Assembly: GCA_023428065.1 (NCBI GenBank)
Contig: JAEYZI010000054.1
Span: forward strand, 1-49,332
DNA: 49,332 nucleotides
Direction: 5' to 3'
From: Actinomycetes bacterium
Lineage (GTDB): Bacteria > Actinomycetota > Actinomycetes > Actinomycetales > Microbacteriaceae
The notes under the pieces are model-generated. The model was not told the origin of the DNA, did not search any database, and worked only from the letters and a program-made list of their open reading frames with translations. Positions 42,012 to 49,332 of the stretch are shown piece after piece. A program made the translations under genes and the position numbers. The first letter of the stretch is position 1; each line of letters begins with the position of its first letter.

Positions 42012-44696
42012 GTGCCGGAAGAAAAGCCTACGCTCCTGCTCATCGACGGCCATTCGCTGGCGTTCCGCGCGTTCTACGCGCTCCCCGTCGACAGCTTCGT
42101 CACGCGCGACGGCCAGCACACGAACGCCATCCACGGCTTCATCTCGATGCTCCTGAACCTCCTCCAGGCGCAGAAGCCCACGCACCTCGCCGTCACGTTC
42201 GACATCTCGCGCTACTCGTTCCGCACCCGCGAGTACGCGGAGTACAAGGGCACGCGCGGAGAGACCCCGCCCGAGTTCGTCGGCCAGGTGCCGCTGCTCG
42301 AGGAGGCGCTCAAGGCCATGAACATCCGCACGATCTCGAAGGAGGACTTCGAGGCCGACGACATCCTCGCGACCCTCGCGACCCGCGGCAAGGAGCAGGG
42401 GTACCGCGTGCTCGTCGTCTCGGGCGACCGCGACACGATCCAGCTCGTCGACGACGACATCACGCTGCTCTACCCCAACGTGCGCGGCGTCTCCGAGCTC
42501 AAGACCTACGACACCGACGCCGTCATCGAGCGCTACGGCATCCGTCCCGAGCAGTACCCCGAGATCGCCGCGCTCGTCGGCGAGACGAGCGACAACCTGC
42601 CGGGCGTCGACAAGGTCGGCGAGAAGACCGCGGTCAAGTGGATCCAGCAGTACGGCACGGTCGACGAGCTGCTCGCGCACGCCGACGAGATCAAGGGCGT
42701 CGTCGGGCAGAACCTGCGCGACCAGCAGGACCGCGTGGTGCGCAACCGCAAGCTCAACCGCCTCGTGCGCGACGTCGAGCTGCCGCTCGGCCCCGACGAC
42801 CTCGAGCGTCAGCCGATCGACCCGACCGCGGTGCGCGCGGTGTTCGACCGTCTGCAGTTCCGCACGCTGCTCGACCGCGTCTTCAAGATCGAGGGCGCGG
42901 CGGCCGACGCGGGCCTCGTCGATGCGGATGCCGACGCACCGAACGCGATCGCGGCGCCCGTCGTGCGCACCATGATCGACGAAGAGCTCGCGAAGTGGCT
43001 CGACACCCAGTCGAAGGGCGGCACCGTGCCGCTCGGCCTCCGCATCGCGACCGTCAACGGGCAGGTCGAGGGCTTCGGCATCGCGAGCCTCACCGAGACC
43101 GCGTGGGTTCCGTGGGCGCCCGGCCGCCCCGACTACGTCGCCCTCGAGGCCTGGCTCGCCTCCGATGCGCCGAAATATCTGCACGACGCGAAGCGCCAAC
43201 TCAAGACGCTCCGCGGCGCGGGCCTCGCCCTTGAGGGGGCCGCGGGCGACACCGCTCTCGCTGCGTGGCTCCTGCGCCCCTCGACGAAGGCCGACAGCCT
43301 CGGCGGACTCGTCTACTACTACCTCGGCGAGACGCTTCCCGAGCCCGACCCGAGCCAGCTCGTACCCGAGACGGAGGCGCTGAGCCCCGCGACCGAGGCC
43401 TGGTACCTCGTGCGCCTGCAGGCGGAGCTCGACGCGCGCCTCGACCCCGGCTCGCTCTCCGTCGAGCGCGACATCGAGGTGCCGCTCGTGCCCGTGCTCG
43501 CCCGCATGGAGCTGCAGGGCGTCACCGTGTCGGCCGACGTGCTCGGCGAGCTCAACACGCGTCTCGGCGCGCAGGCCGCCGACATCGCGCAGCGCGCGTA
43601 CGCCGAGATCGGGCGGGAGGTGAACCTCGGCTCGCCCAAGCAGCTGCAGGAGGTGCTCTTCGACCAGCTCGGCATGCCGAAGACCCGATCCAACAAGACC
43701 GGCTACTCGACCGACGCCCAGGCACTCGCGGACCTGCAGGAGCAGCACCCGCATCCGTTCCTCGAGCTCCTGCTGCAGCACCGCGACGCCACGAAGATCC
43801 GGCAGATCGTCGAGACGCTCCAGACGGCGATCGGCGGCGACCGCCGCATCCACACGACGTACGAGCAGACCGGGTCGGCCACGGGTCGCATCTCCTCGAA
43901 CGACCCGAACCTCCAGAACATCCCCATCAAGACCGAGGTGGGTCGCGAGGTGCGCTCGGCGTTCTTGGCGGGCGAGGGCTTCGAGACGCTGCTCACGGCG
44001 GACTACTCGCAGATCGAGATGCGGATCATGGCGCACCTGTCGGGCGACGAGGGCCTGATCGAGGCGTTCCGCTCGGGGGAGGACCTGCACAGCTACGTCG
44101 GCTCGCGCGTGTTCGGCGTGCCCACCGACGAGGTCACGGCCGCGCAGCGCTCGAAGATCAAGGCGATGTCCTACGGGCTCGCGTACGGGCTCTCGTCGTA
44201 CGGCCTGTCGCAGCAGCTCTCGATCGAGGTGTCCGAGGCCGCCGAGCTCATGAAGGACTACTTCGCGCGGTTCGGCGGGGTGCGCGAGTACCTCACGGGC
44301 GTCGTGGACACGGCACGGGCGACGGGGTACACGGCGACGGTCCTCGACCGGCGGCGGTACCTGCCGGACCTCACGAGCGACAACCGACAGCGCCGCGAGG
44401 CGGCCGAGCGGATGGCGCTCAACGCCCCGATCCAGGGCAGTGCCGCGGACCTCATCAAGCTCGCGATGCTCGGGGTCGACGCCGAGCTGCGACGTCGGCG
44501 GCTGGACTCGCGCATGCTCCTGCAGGTGCACGACGAGCTGGTCCTGGAGGTCGCCGCCGGCGAGCAGGACGAGGTCGAGGCGCTCGTGCGGGAGCAGATG
44601 GCGGCAGCCGACTCGGCCCTCCCCGACGGCCGGCTCGACGTTCCCCTGGATGTGAGCGTCGGCGTGGGGTCGAGCTGGCACGAGGCGGGCCACTGA
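42012..44696 (+). CDS. polA: DNA polymerase I
   Basis: 894 residues. The 5' nuclease domain (TLLLIDGHSLAFRAFYALP, SGDRDTIQLV, ALVGETSDNLPGVDKVGEKT) is intact. The 3'-5' exonuclease fold (about 310-490) lacks the first Asp-x-Glu pair (VPLGLRIATVNG), so proofreading is probably absent, as in other actinobacteria. Polymerase motif A DYSQIEMRIMAHLSGD starts at 664, the O helix KAMSYGLAYGL has Tyr721 where E. coli has Phe762, and motif C is VHDEL. Composition shifts somewhere in the last 800 bases. Confidence 0.97.
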   Translation: MPEEKPTLLLIDGHSLAFRAFYALPVDSFVTRDGQHTNAIHGFISMLLNLLQAQKPTHLAVTFDISRYSFRTREYAEYKGTRGETPPEFVGQVPLLEEALKAMNIRTISKEDFEADDILATLATRGKEQGYRVLVVSGDRDTIQLVDDDITLLYPNVRGVSELKTYDTDAVIERYGIRPEQYPEIAALVGETSDNLPGVDKVGEKTAVKWIQQYGTVDELLAHADEIKGVVGQNLRDQQDRVVRNRKLNRLVRDVELPLGPDDLERQPIDPTAVRAVFDRLQFRTLLDRVFKIEGAAADAGLVDADADAPNAIAAPVVRTMIDEELAKWLDTQSKGGTVPLGLRIATVNGQVEGFGIASLTETAWVPWAPGRPDYVALEAWLASDAPKYLHDAKRQLKTLRGAGLALEGAAGDTALAAWLLRPSTKADSLGGLVYYYLGETLPEPDPSQLVPETEALSPATEAWYLVRLQAELDARLDPGSLSVERDIEVPLVPVLARMELQGVTVSADVLGELNTRLGAQAADIAQRAYAEIGREVNLGSPKQLQEVLFDQLGMPKTRSNKTGYSTDAQALADLQEQHPHPFLELLLQHRDATKIRQIVETLQTAIGGDRRIHTTYEQTGSATGRISSNDPNLQNIPIKTEVGREVRSAFLAGEGFETLLTADYSQIEMRIMAHLSGDEGLIEAFRSGEDLHSYVGSRVFGVPTDEVTAAQRSKIKAMSYGLAYGLSSYGLSQQLSIEVSEAAELMKDYFARFGGVREYLTGVVDTARATGYTATVLDRRRYLPDLTSDNRQRREAAERMALNAPIQGSAADLIKLAMLGVDAELRRRRLDSRMLLQVHDELVLEVAAGEQDEVEALVREQMAAADSALPDGRLDVPLDVSVGVGSSWHEAGH

Positions 44697-44788
44697 CGCA
44701 CGTCAGGCGGCGGGGCCGGCACCTACCAGCACGACTGTTTCGACCGGCTGGTGTTGCATTTCGGTGAATTGTCGGGTGTGTCTCTCGA

Positions 44789-44812
44789 TGTGACGCCGTG
44801 TCGTGGGTCACA
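44789..44812. promoter_or_regulatory. Inverted repeat before the DUF485/symporter operon
   Basis: TGTGAC (44789-44794) and GTCACA (44807-44812) form a perfect six-base inverted repeat with a 12-base spacer, 50 bases before the GTG at 44863. The half-sites resemble CRP/GlxR half-sites, but the spacing is six longer than the usual TGTGA-N6-TCACA. It could be an operator or chance. Confidence 0.3.
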
Positions 44813-44862
44813 CTCATGGCCGGCGGCAATGGTGCCGTTCGCCCGTTCGGGAGGAGACGCGC

Positions 44863-45216
44863 GTGTCAGAGATGATCGACGAACCACCCCAGACCCCGTA
44901 CCAGGTGGTCCAGGACAGCCCCGACTTCCAGGCGTTGCGCAGCCGGTTCCGGCGCTTCGTCTTCCCCATGACCGCACTGTTCCTGGTCTGGTACTTCGTG
45001 TACGTCCTGCTCGCGGACTACGCGCACGACTTCATGGCCACCAAGGTGTGGGGGAACATCACCGTCGGGCTGCTGTTCGGCCTCGGGCAGTTCGTGTCCA
45101 CGTTCGCGATCACCATGATCTACGCGCGGTGGGCCAACGACCGGCAGGACCCGGTCGCCGAGGAGCTGCGCGCGAAGATCGAGGACGGCGAGCTCGGGTC
45201 GGGTGAGGTGGCATGA
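44863..45216 (+). CDS. DUF485 membrane protein
   Basis: 117 residues with two transmembrane helices (about 30-52 and 66-90). FRRFVFPMTALFLVWYFVYVLLADYAHDFM is the DUF485 hallmark, of which FPMTALFLVWYFVYVLL is shown. DUF485 proteins are almost always encoded directly before acetate-type sodium:solute symporters, as here, where the stop overlaps the next ATG. GGGAGGAG precedes the GTG. Leu codons are 6 CTG, 3 CTC and 1 TTG, unlike the genes before polA. Confidence 0.92.
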   Translation: MSEMIDEPPQTPYQVVQDSPDFQALRSRFRRFVFPMTALFLVWYFVYVLLADYAHDFMATKVWGNITVGLLFGLGQFVSTFAITMIYARWANDRQDPVAEELRAKIEDGELGSGEVA

Positions 45217-46871
45217 GCGCGCTCGTCGGATCGGCGACCCTGGCGGCGGAGTCGAAGACGGTCGGTGAGCCGGTCGTCAACATCGGGATCTTCGCGCTGT
45301 TCGTGCTCGTGACGCTCGTCATCGTGTTCCGGGCGTCGCGCAACAACAAGACCGCCGCGGACTACTACGCGGCGGGGCGGTCCTTCACCGGCCCGCAGAA
45401 CGGGACCGCGATCGCGGGCGACTACCTGTCCGCGGCGTCCTTCCTCGGTATCTGCGGCGCCATCGCGCTCAACGGGTACGACGGCTTCCTGTACTCGATC
45501 GGGTTCCTCGTCGCGTGGCTCGTGGCGCTCCTGCTCGTCGCCGAGCTGCTGCGCAACACCGGCCGCTTCACGATGGCGGACGTCCTGTCCTTCCGGCTGA
45601 AGCAGCGGCCCGTGCGCATGGCGGCGGCGCTGTCGACGCTCGCGGTGGTGTTCTTCTACCTGCTCGCGCAGATGGCGGGCGCCGGCGGCCTCGTGGCGCT
45701 CCTGCTGGGCATCGAGGGGGTGGCCGCGCAGGGCGTCGTCATCGCGGTCGTCGGCGCGCTCATGATCCTGTACGTCCTGGTCGGCGGGATGAAGGGCACC
45801 ACGTGGGTGCAGATCATCAAGGCCGTCCTGCTGATCGTCGGCGCGGGCGTGATGACGCTGTGGGTGCTCGCGCGGTTCGGGTTCAGCCTGTCGGAGGTCA
45901 TGCAGGGCGCGGTCGACGCGGCGGGCGAGGGCGGTGAGGCGCTGCTCGGCCCGGGCAAGCAGTACGGCGCGAGCGCGACCAGCCAGCTCAACTTCCTGTC
46001 GCTCGCCCTGGCCCTCGTGCTGGGCACCGCGGGTCTGCCGCACGTGCTGATGCGCTTCTACACGGTGCCCTCCGCCAAGGAGGCCCGACGCTCGGTGGTG
46101 TGGGCCATCTGGCTGATCGGCATCTTCTACCTGTTCACGCTGGTGCTCGGCTACGGCGCGGGTGCGCTCGTCGGCCCGGAGGCGATCAAGGCGGCGCCGG
46201 GCGGCGTGAACTCGGCCGCGCCGCTGCTCGCGTTCGAGCTGGGCGGGACCGTCCTCCTGGGCGTGATCTCGGCGGTCGCGTTCGCGACGATCCTCGCGGT
46301 CGTCGCGGGCCTCACGATCACCGCCGCGACCTCGTTCGCGCACGACATCTACGCGAACGTCATCAAGCGCGGTCAGGTGCGTCCGGACGGCGAGGTGCGC
46401 GTCGCGCGCATGACGGTCGTCGCGATCGGGATCCTGGCGATCGTCGGCGGGATCTTCGCCAACGGTCAGAACGTCGCGTTCCTCGTCGCGCTCGCGTTCG
46501 CGGTCGCAGCCAGCGCGAACCTCCCGACGATCCTGTACTCGCTGTTCTGGAAGCGGTTCAACACGTCGGGTGCGCTGTGGAGCATGTACGGGGGTCTGAT
46601 CTCGTGCATCGTGCTCATCACGTTCTCGCCCGTCGTCTCGGGCAAGGTCGACCCGGTGACGGGCGACAGCCTGTCGATGATCAAGGACACGTCGGTCGAC
46701 TTCCACGTGATCCCGCTCGAGAACCCCGGGCTCATCTCGATCCCGCTCGCGTTCGTGCTCGGCATCGTCGGCACGTACCTGTCGAAGGAGAAGCCGCACC
46801 CCGAGAAGTTCGCGGAGATGGAGGTGCGCTCGCTCACCGGTGCCGGCGCGGAGAAGGCCACCGTGCACTGA
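45213..46871 (+). CDS. Sodium:solute symporter, acetate (ActP/MctC) type
   Basis: 552 residues with about 13 transmembrane segments. TAADYYAAGRSFTGPQNGTAIAGDYLSAASFLG is the SSS-family sodium-binding start (core: NGTAIAGDYLSAASFLG). ILYVLVGGMKGTTWVQIIKA and GLPHVLMRFYTVPSAKEARRS are typical of ActP/MctC carriers of acetate, pyruvate or propionate. It overlaps the DUF485 gene (ATGA). The inverted repeat upstream may be its operator. The exact substrate cannot be fixed from sequence. Confidence 0.92.
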   Translation: MSALVGSATLAAESKTVGEPVVNIGIFALFVLVTLVIVFRASRNNKTAADYYAAGRSFTGPQNGTAIAGDYLSAASFLGICGAIALNGYDGFLYSIGFLVAWLVALLLVAELLRNTGRFTMADVLSFRLKQRPVRMAAALSTLAVVFFYLLAQMAGAGGLVALLLGIEGVAAQGVVIAVVGALMILYVLVGGMKGTTWVQIIKAVLLIVGAGVMTLWVLARFGFSLSEVMQGAVDAAGEGGEALLGPGKQYGASATSQLNFLSLALALVLGTAGLPHVLMRFYTVPSAKEARRSVVWAIWLIGIFYLFTLVLGYGAGALVGPEAIKAAPGGVNSAAPLLAFELGGTVLLGVISAVAFATILAVVAGLTITAATSFAHDIYANVIKRGQVRPDGEVRVARMTVVAIGILAIVGGIFANGQNVAFLVALAFAVAASANLPTILYSLFWKRFNTSGALWSMYGGLISCIVLITFSPVVSGKVDPVTGDSLSMIKDTSVDFHVIPLENPGLISIPLAFVLGIVGTYLSKEKPHPEKFAEMEVRSLTGAGAEKATVH

Positions 46872-46934
46872 GCTGTGCCACGTGACGACGGGCGGCTCGC
46901 GGGCCGGGCCGCCCGTCGTCACGCCCCTGCGGGG

Positions 46935-47756
46935 TCAGGGGCGGTGCGTCACGAAGATCGCGGTACCGGGCAGCAGCGCGCCCCGGACCGGGCCCCAGCC
47001 GCCCCACGTGCGGTCGTGCCCCGCGGGCCACTCGGGCTCGACCACCCGGTCCAGCGCCAGGCCCGCGCCGACGACGTCCGCGACGTGGTCGCCGAGCGTG
47101 CGGTGGTACTCGGCGTACAGCACGGCCCCCGACGCGCCGAGCTCCACGTACGGGCGCCGGTCGAAGTAGGAGCGGATCGCCGTCAGGCCCTCGGGGTCGT
47201 CGGGGAACGCCCACCGCAGCGGGTGCGTCACCGCGAACACCCACCGCCCGCCCGGGCGCAGCACGCGGGCGGCCTCGACGTGCACGGCGCGCGCGTCCGG
47301 GACGAACGGGATGGCGCCGAACGCGGTGAACGCGACGTCCACGCACGCGTCCGGCAGCGGCAGCCGCCGCGCGTCGGCGACCCCCGCGGGCCCCCGCACG
47401 CCGGCCTCCTCGTCGTACCGGCGGCCCGCGGCGAGCATCGAGCACGAGACGTCGGTCGCGAGCACCGAGGCGCCCTGCGCGGCGAGCCAGCGGCTGCACT
47501 GCGCGGCGCCCGCCCCGACCTCGAGGACGCGCGTCGCGGGCGTGATCTCGCCGAGCAGCCGGGCGTCGGCCTCGCGCAGCCCTTCGGGGCACCAGACGAA
47601 GTCGGCCGGCCCGAGGAACGCGCCGTGCTCGTCGAGGTACTCGTCGGCGTTCGCGTCCCACCAGCGGCGCCCCGCGGACCCGTCGTCCGCGACGTGGCGG
47701 AACGCCACCTCCGCGAGCTCGTCCGGGCGGTCGTCGTCGTGCGCGGCGGAGGGCAT
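46935..47756 (-). CDS. Class I SAM-dependent methyltransferase
   Basis: 273 residues. SAM-binding motif I is VLEVGAGAAQCSRWLAAQG (about 98-116), followed by VLATDVSCSML, the acidic-loop DARRLPLPDACVDVAFTAFG and VLRPGGRWVFAVTHPL. The N-terminal RRWWDANADEYLDEHG is shared by an actinobacterial subgroup of unknown substrate. It is convergent with the symporter gene and divergent from pfkA. A small-molecule target is likely, but this is inference. Confidence 0.88.
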   Translation of the reverse strand: MPSAAHDDDRPDELAEVAFRHVADDGSAGRRWWDANADEYLDEHGAFLGPADFVWCPEGLREADARLLGEITPATRVLEVGAGAAQCSRWLAAQGASVLATDVSCSMLAAGRRYDEEAGVRGPAGVADARRLPLPDACVDVAFTAFGAIPFVPDARAVHVEAARVLRPGGRWVFAVTHPLRWAFPDDPEGLTAIRSYFDRRPYVELGASGAVLYAEYHRTLGDHVADVVGAGLALDRVVEPEWPAGHDRTWGGWGPVRGALLPGTAIFVTHRP

Positions 47757-47817
47757 GCCACCAGTGTCGCCGACGTCCCTGGGACGGAAGGTCTGCGCTC
47801 CTCGCGCCGCGCGCCGT

Positions 47818-47823
47818 TAGGCT
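47818..47823 (+). promoter_or_regulatory. -10 of pfkA
   Basis: TAGGCT would start RNA near 47830 and give a leader of about 66 bases with AAGGAG before the GTG at 47896. No clear -35 is seen. Confidence 0.4.
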
Positions 47824-47895
47824 GACGTGCACACGGACGCCCGACGACGCGCGGACCGCTGTTCCCCCACCTGTTGTCGACGAAGGAGCGCACGC

Positions 47896-48921
47896 GTGCG
47901 AGTCGGTCTGCTCACCGGAGGTGGCGACGTCCCGGGGCTGAACGCAGCCATCCGGGCCGTGGTCAAGCGAGGCGAGGGGGAGTACGGCCACCAGATCGTC
48001 GGCTTCCGCAACGGGTGGCGCGGCGTCGTCGACGGCGACGTCCAGCCCCTCACACGCAAGGACATCCGCAACGTCCTGCCCGTGGGCGGCACGCTGCTGG
48101 GTACCGCGCGGTTCCACCCGCACGCGTCCGACGGCGGGATCGACGCCGTGCTCGCGACTCTCGAGGCCGAGCGCCTCGAGGCGCTCATCTGCATCGGGGG
48201 CGACGGGACCCTGCACGCCGCGAGCAAGATGGCGGAGGCGGGTGTGAACATCGTCGCGATCCCCAAGACCATCGACAACGACGTGTGGGGCACGGACCAG
48301 TCCATCGGCTTCGACACGGCCGTGACGGTCGCGACCGACGCGGTGGACCGCATCCACACCACCGCGGAGAGCCACAACCGCGTCATGATCGTCGAGGTCA
48401 TGGGCCGGCACGCCGGGTGGATCGCGACGACCGCGGGCATCGCCGGTGGTGCGGAGATCGTGCTGGCGCCCGAGGCGCCGTTCGACATCGAGCGCATCGA
48501 GCGGTTCCTCAAGCACCGGCACCGCGCGCACGCGAGCTTCTCGATCATCGTCGTCGCGGAGGGTGCGGTCCCGGCCGAGGGCACGGCGATGCACTACGAG
48601 ACCCAGGTCGGCAAGTTCGGCGAGATCGTCGCCGGCGCGATCGGCGAGCGGCTCAAGGCCGAGATCGAGCAGCGCACGGGGTTCGACACGCGCGTGACCG
48701 TGCTGGGCCACGTGCAGCGTGGCGGGACGCCGACGCCGACCGACCGGATCCTCGGCAGCCGGTTCGGCGTCGCGGCGATCGACGCGGTGTCCCAGGGGCG
48801 CTCGAACGTCATGACCGCGCTGCGCGGCGACCGGGTCGAGCTCGTGCCCCTCGAGGAGGTCGCGGGCAAGGTCAAGCACGTGCCCGCGGAGCTGCTCGCG
48901 GTGGCCAGCGCGCTCGCCTGA
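47896..48921 (+). CDS. pfkA: 6-phosphofructokinase
   Basis: 341 residues. Motifs are VGLLTGGGDVPGLNAAIRA, GGDGTL (about residues 100-105), PKTIDND with the catalytic Asp, VEVMGRHAGW, and TVLGHVQRGGTPTPTDR. Gly in GGDG favours ATP over pyrophosphate as phosphoryl donor, while Lys in PKTIDND is shared with pyrophosphate-type and many actinobacterial enzymes, so ATP use is likely but not certain. The GTG follows AAGGAG. Confidence 0.95.
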   Translation: MRVGLLTGGGDVPGLNAAIRAVVKRGEGEYGHQIVGFRNGWRGVVDGDVQPLTRKDIRNVLPVGGTLLGTARFHPHASDGGIDAVLATLEAERLEALICIGGDGTLHAASKMAEAGVNIVAIPKTIDNDVWGTDQSIGFDTAVTVATDAVDRIHTTAESHNRVMIVEVMGRHAGWIATTAGIAGGAEIVLAPEAPFDIERIERFLKHRHRAHASFSIIVVAEGAVPAEGTAMHYETQVGKFGEIVAGAIGERLKAEIEQRTGFDTRVTVLGHVQRGGTPTPTDRILGSRFGVAAIDAVSQGRSNVMTALRGDRVELVPLEEVAGKVKHVPAELLAVASALA

Positions 48922-48937
48922 CCTCCCCGGGGACGCT

Positions 48938-48967
48938 TTGACCGGTCCCGCCATCCACCGATAGGGT
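48938..48967 (+). promoter_or_regulatory. Sigma-A-type promoter of rpsA
   Basis: TTGACC (48938-48943) and TAGGGT (48962-48967) are separated by 18 bases. This is the clearest -35/-10 pair in the window. It implies an rpsA leader of about 165 bases, a plausible place for ribosomal-protein control. Confidence 0.65.
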
Positions 48968-49139
48968 GGACGGCGGTGCCGCGCGCCTTCTTCTCGCGAG
49001 CCCGCGTGATCTCCCGTTCGTCGGGAGCCGCGACGGGCCGTCGGGGGCCTCGAGAACACATCCACGTGATCCCGTCGTCGAGACGTGCCCGCCGTCCACG
49101 TCCGAACTACTTCCTGTCCGCATCGGAGCCCACCACTAC

Positions 49140-49332
49140 ATGAGCATCTCCACCCCCGCGAAGTCCGGCACGCCGCAGGTCGCGATCAACGACATCGGCA
49201 CGGCCGAGGACCTCCTCGCCGCGATCGACGCCACCATCAAGTACTTCAACGACGGCGACATCGTCGAGGGCGTCGTCGTCAAGGTCGACCGTGACGAGGT
49301 CCTGCTGGACATCGGTTACAAGACCGAGGGCG
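49140..49332 (+). CDS. rpsA: 30S ribosomal protein S1, N-terminal part (partial)
   Basis: The first 64 codons of S1; the gene runs past the window edge. QVAINDIGTAEDLLAAIDAT is the usual actinobacterial lead-in, and DGDIVEGVVVKVDRDEVLLD with GYKTEG is the start of the first S1 OB-fold. S1 helps load structured mRNAs on the ribosome. polA-to-rpsA neighbourhood is conserved in many Micrococcales. Confidence 0.93.
   Translation, partial: MSISTPAKSGTPQVAINDIGTAEDLLAAIDATIKYFNDGDIVEGVVVKVDRDEVLLDIGYKTEG

Noticed and set aside
44697..44862. Insertion-sequence or attachment-site scar at the compositional border
   Set aside because: I found no terminal repeats, transposase remnant, tRNA fragment or target duplication here; the only nearby tRNA is 4 kb away.
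1..49332. CRISPR arrays, rRNA genes, riboswitches of known class, toxin-antitoxin pairs
   Set aside because: No regularly spaced repeats, conserved rRNA segments, SAM/TPP-like leaders or recognisable toxin genes were seen on either strand.

Overview
The window looks like a chromosomal segment of a high-GC Gram-positive bacterium of the Micrococcales, most probably Microbacteriaceae. The reasons are gene order (carB-pyrF-mIHF/gmk-rpoZ-coaBC-metK-priA-fmt-rsmB-rpe, then his, trp, lgt, gltBD, pyk), the fusion of a mycobacterial-type IHF domain to guanylate kinase, small DUF7882-type proteins, many GTG starts, and mRNAs predicted to be leaderless. This assignment rests on remembered family knowledge, not on a search. 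No intergenic gap exceeds 300 bases. I see no CRISPR array, insertion sequence, prophage or rRNA; there is one tRNA (Leu-CAA).

Layout. 1-26404: a dense, almost entirely plus-strand housekeeping block for pyrimidine and purine steps, coenzyme A, SAM, replication restart, initiator-tRNA formylation, 16S rRNA methylation, histidine (hisE, G, F, I), tryptophan (trpE, a Trp-associated membrane protein, trpC, B, A), lipoprotein maturation, glutamate synthase and pyruvate kinase. It closes with a strong hairpin. 26433-30566: an accessory cluster with three DUF7882 paralogs, a small unknown protein, an EAL phosphodiesterase and a bacteriophytochrome-GGDEF protein, i.e. a possible light-controlled cyclic-di-GMP circuit. 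30641-39622: an island resembling a DosR/DevR dormancy regulon. It holds a universal stress protein, a DevR-like regulator, an Mg-type P-ATPase, a PPOX flavoprotein, a DevS-like kinase and PEP synthase. The genes alternate strictly between strands. Each of the three divergent gaps carries GGGNCGAAGGTCNC-like palindromes. For five of the six genes the palindrome centre lies exactly 29.5 bp from a plausible -10 hexamer, which is class-II activator geometry. This regulatory architecture is the most striking thing in the window. 39609-44696: a small membrane protein, a phosphodiesterase, tRNA-Leu, a PdtaR-like ANTAR regulator, a thioesterase and polA.

44697-49332: DUF485 protein, acetate-type symporter, methyltransferase, phosphofructokinase and the start of rpsA. 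From late polA onward the composition changes: the GGATGC/GCATCC hexamer, common earlier, nearly disappears, and CTG overtakes CTC for Leu in at least one gene. The tail could be recombined DNA from another actinobacterium such as a Cellulomonas relative, or a chimeric assembly joined inside polA.
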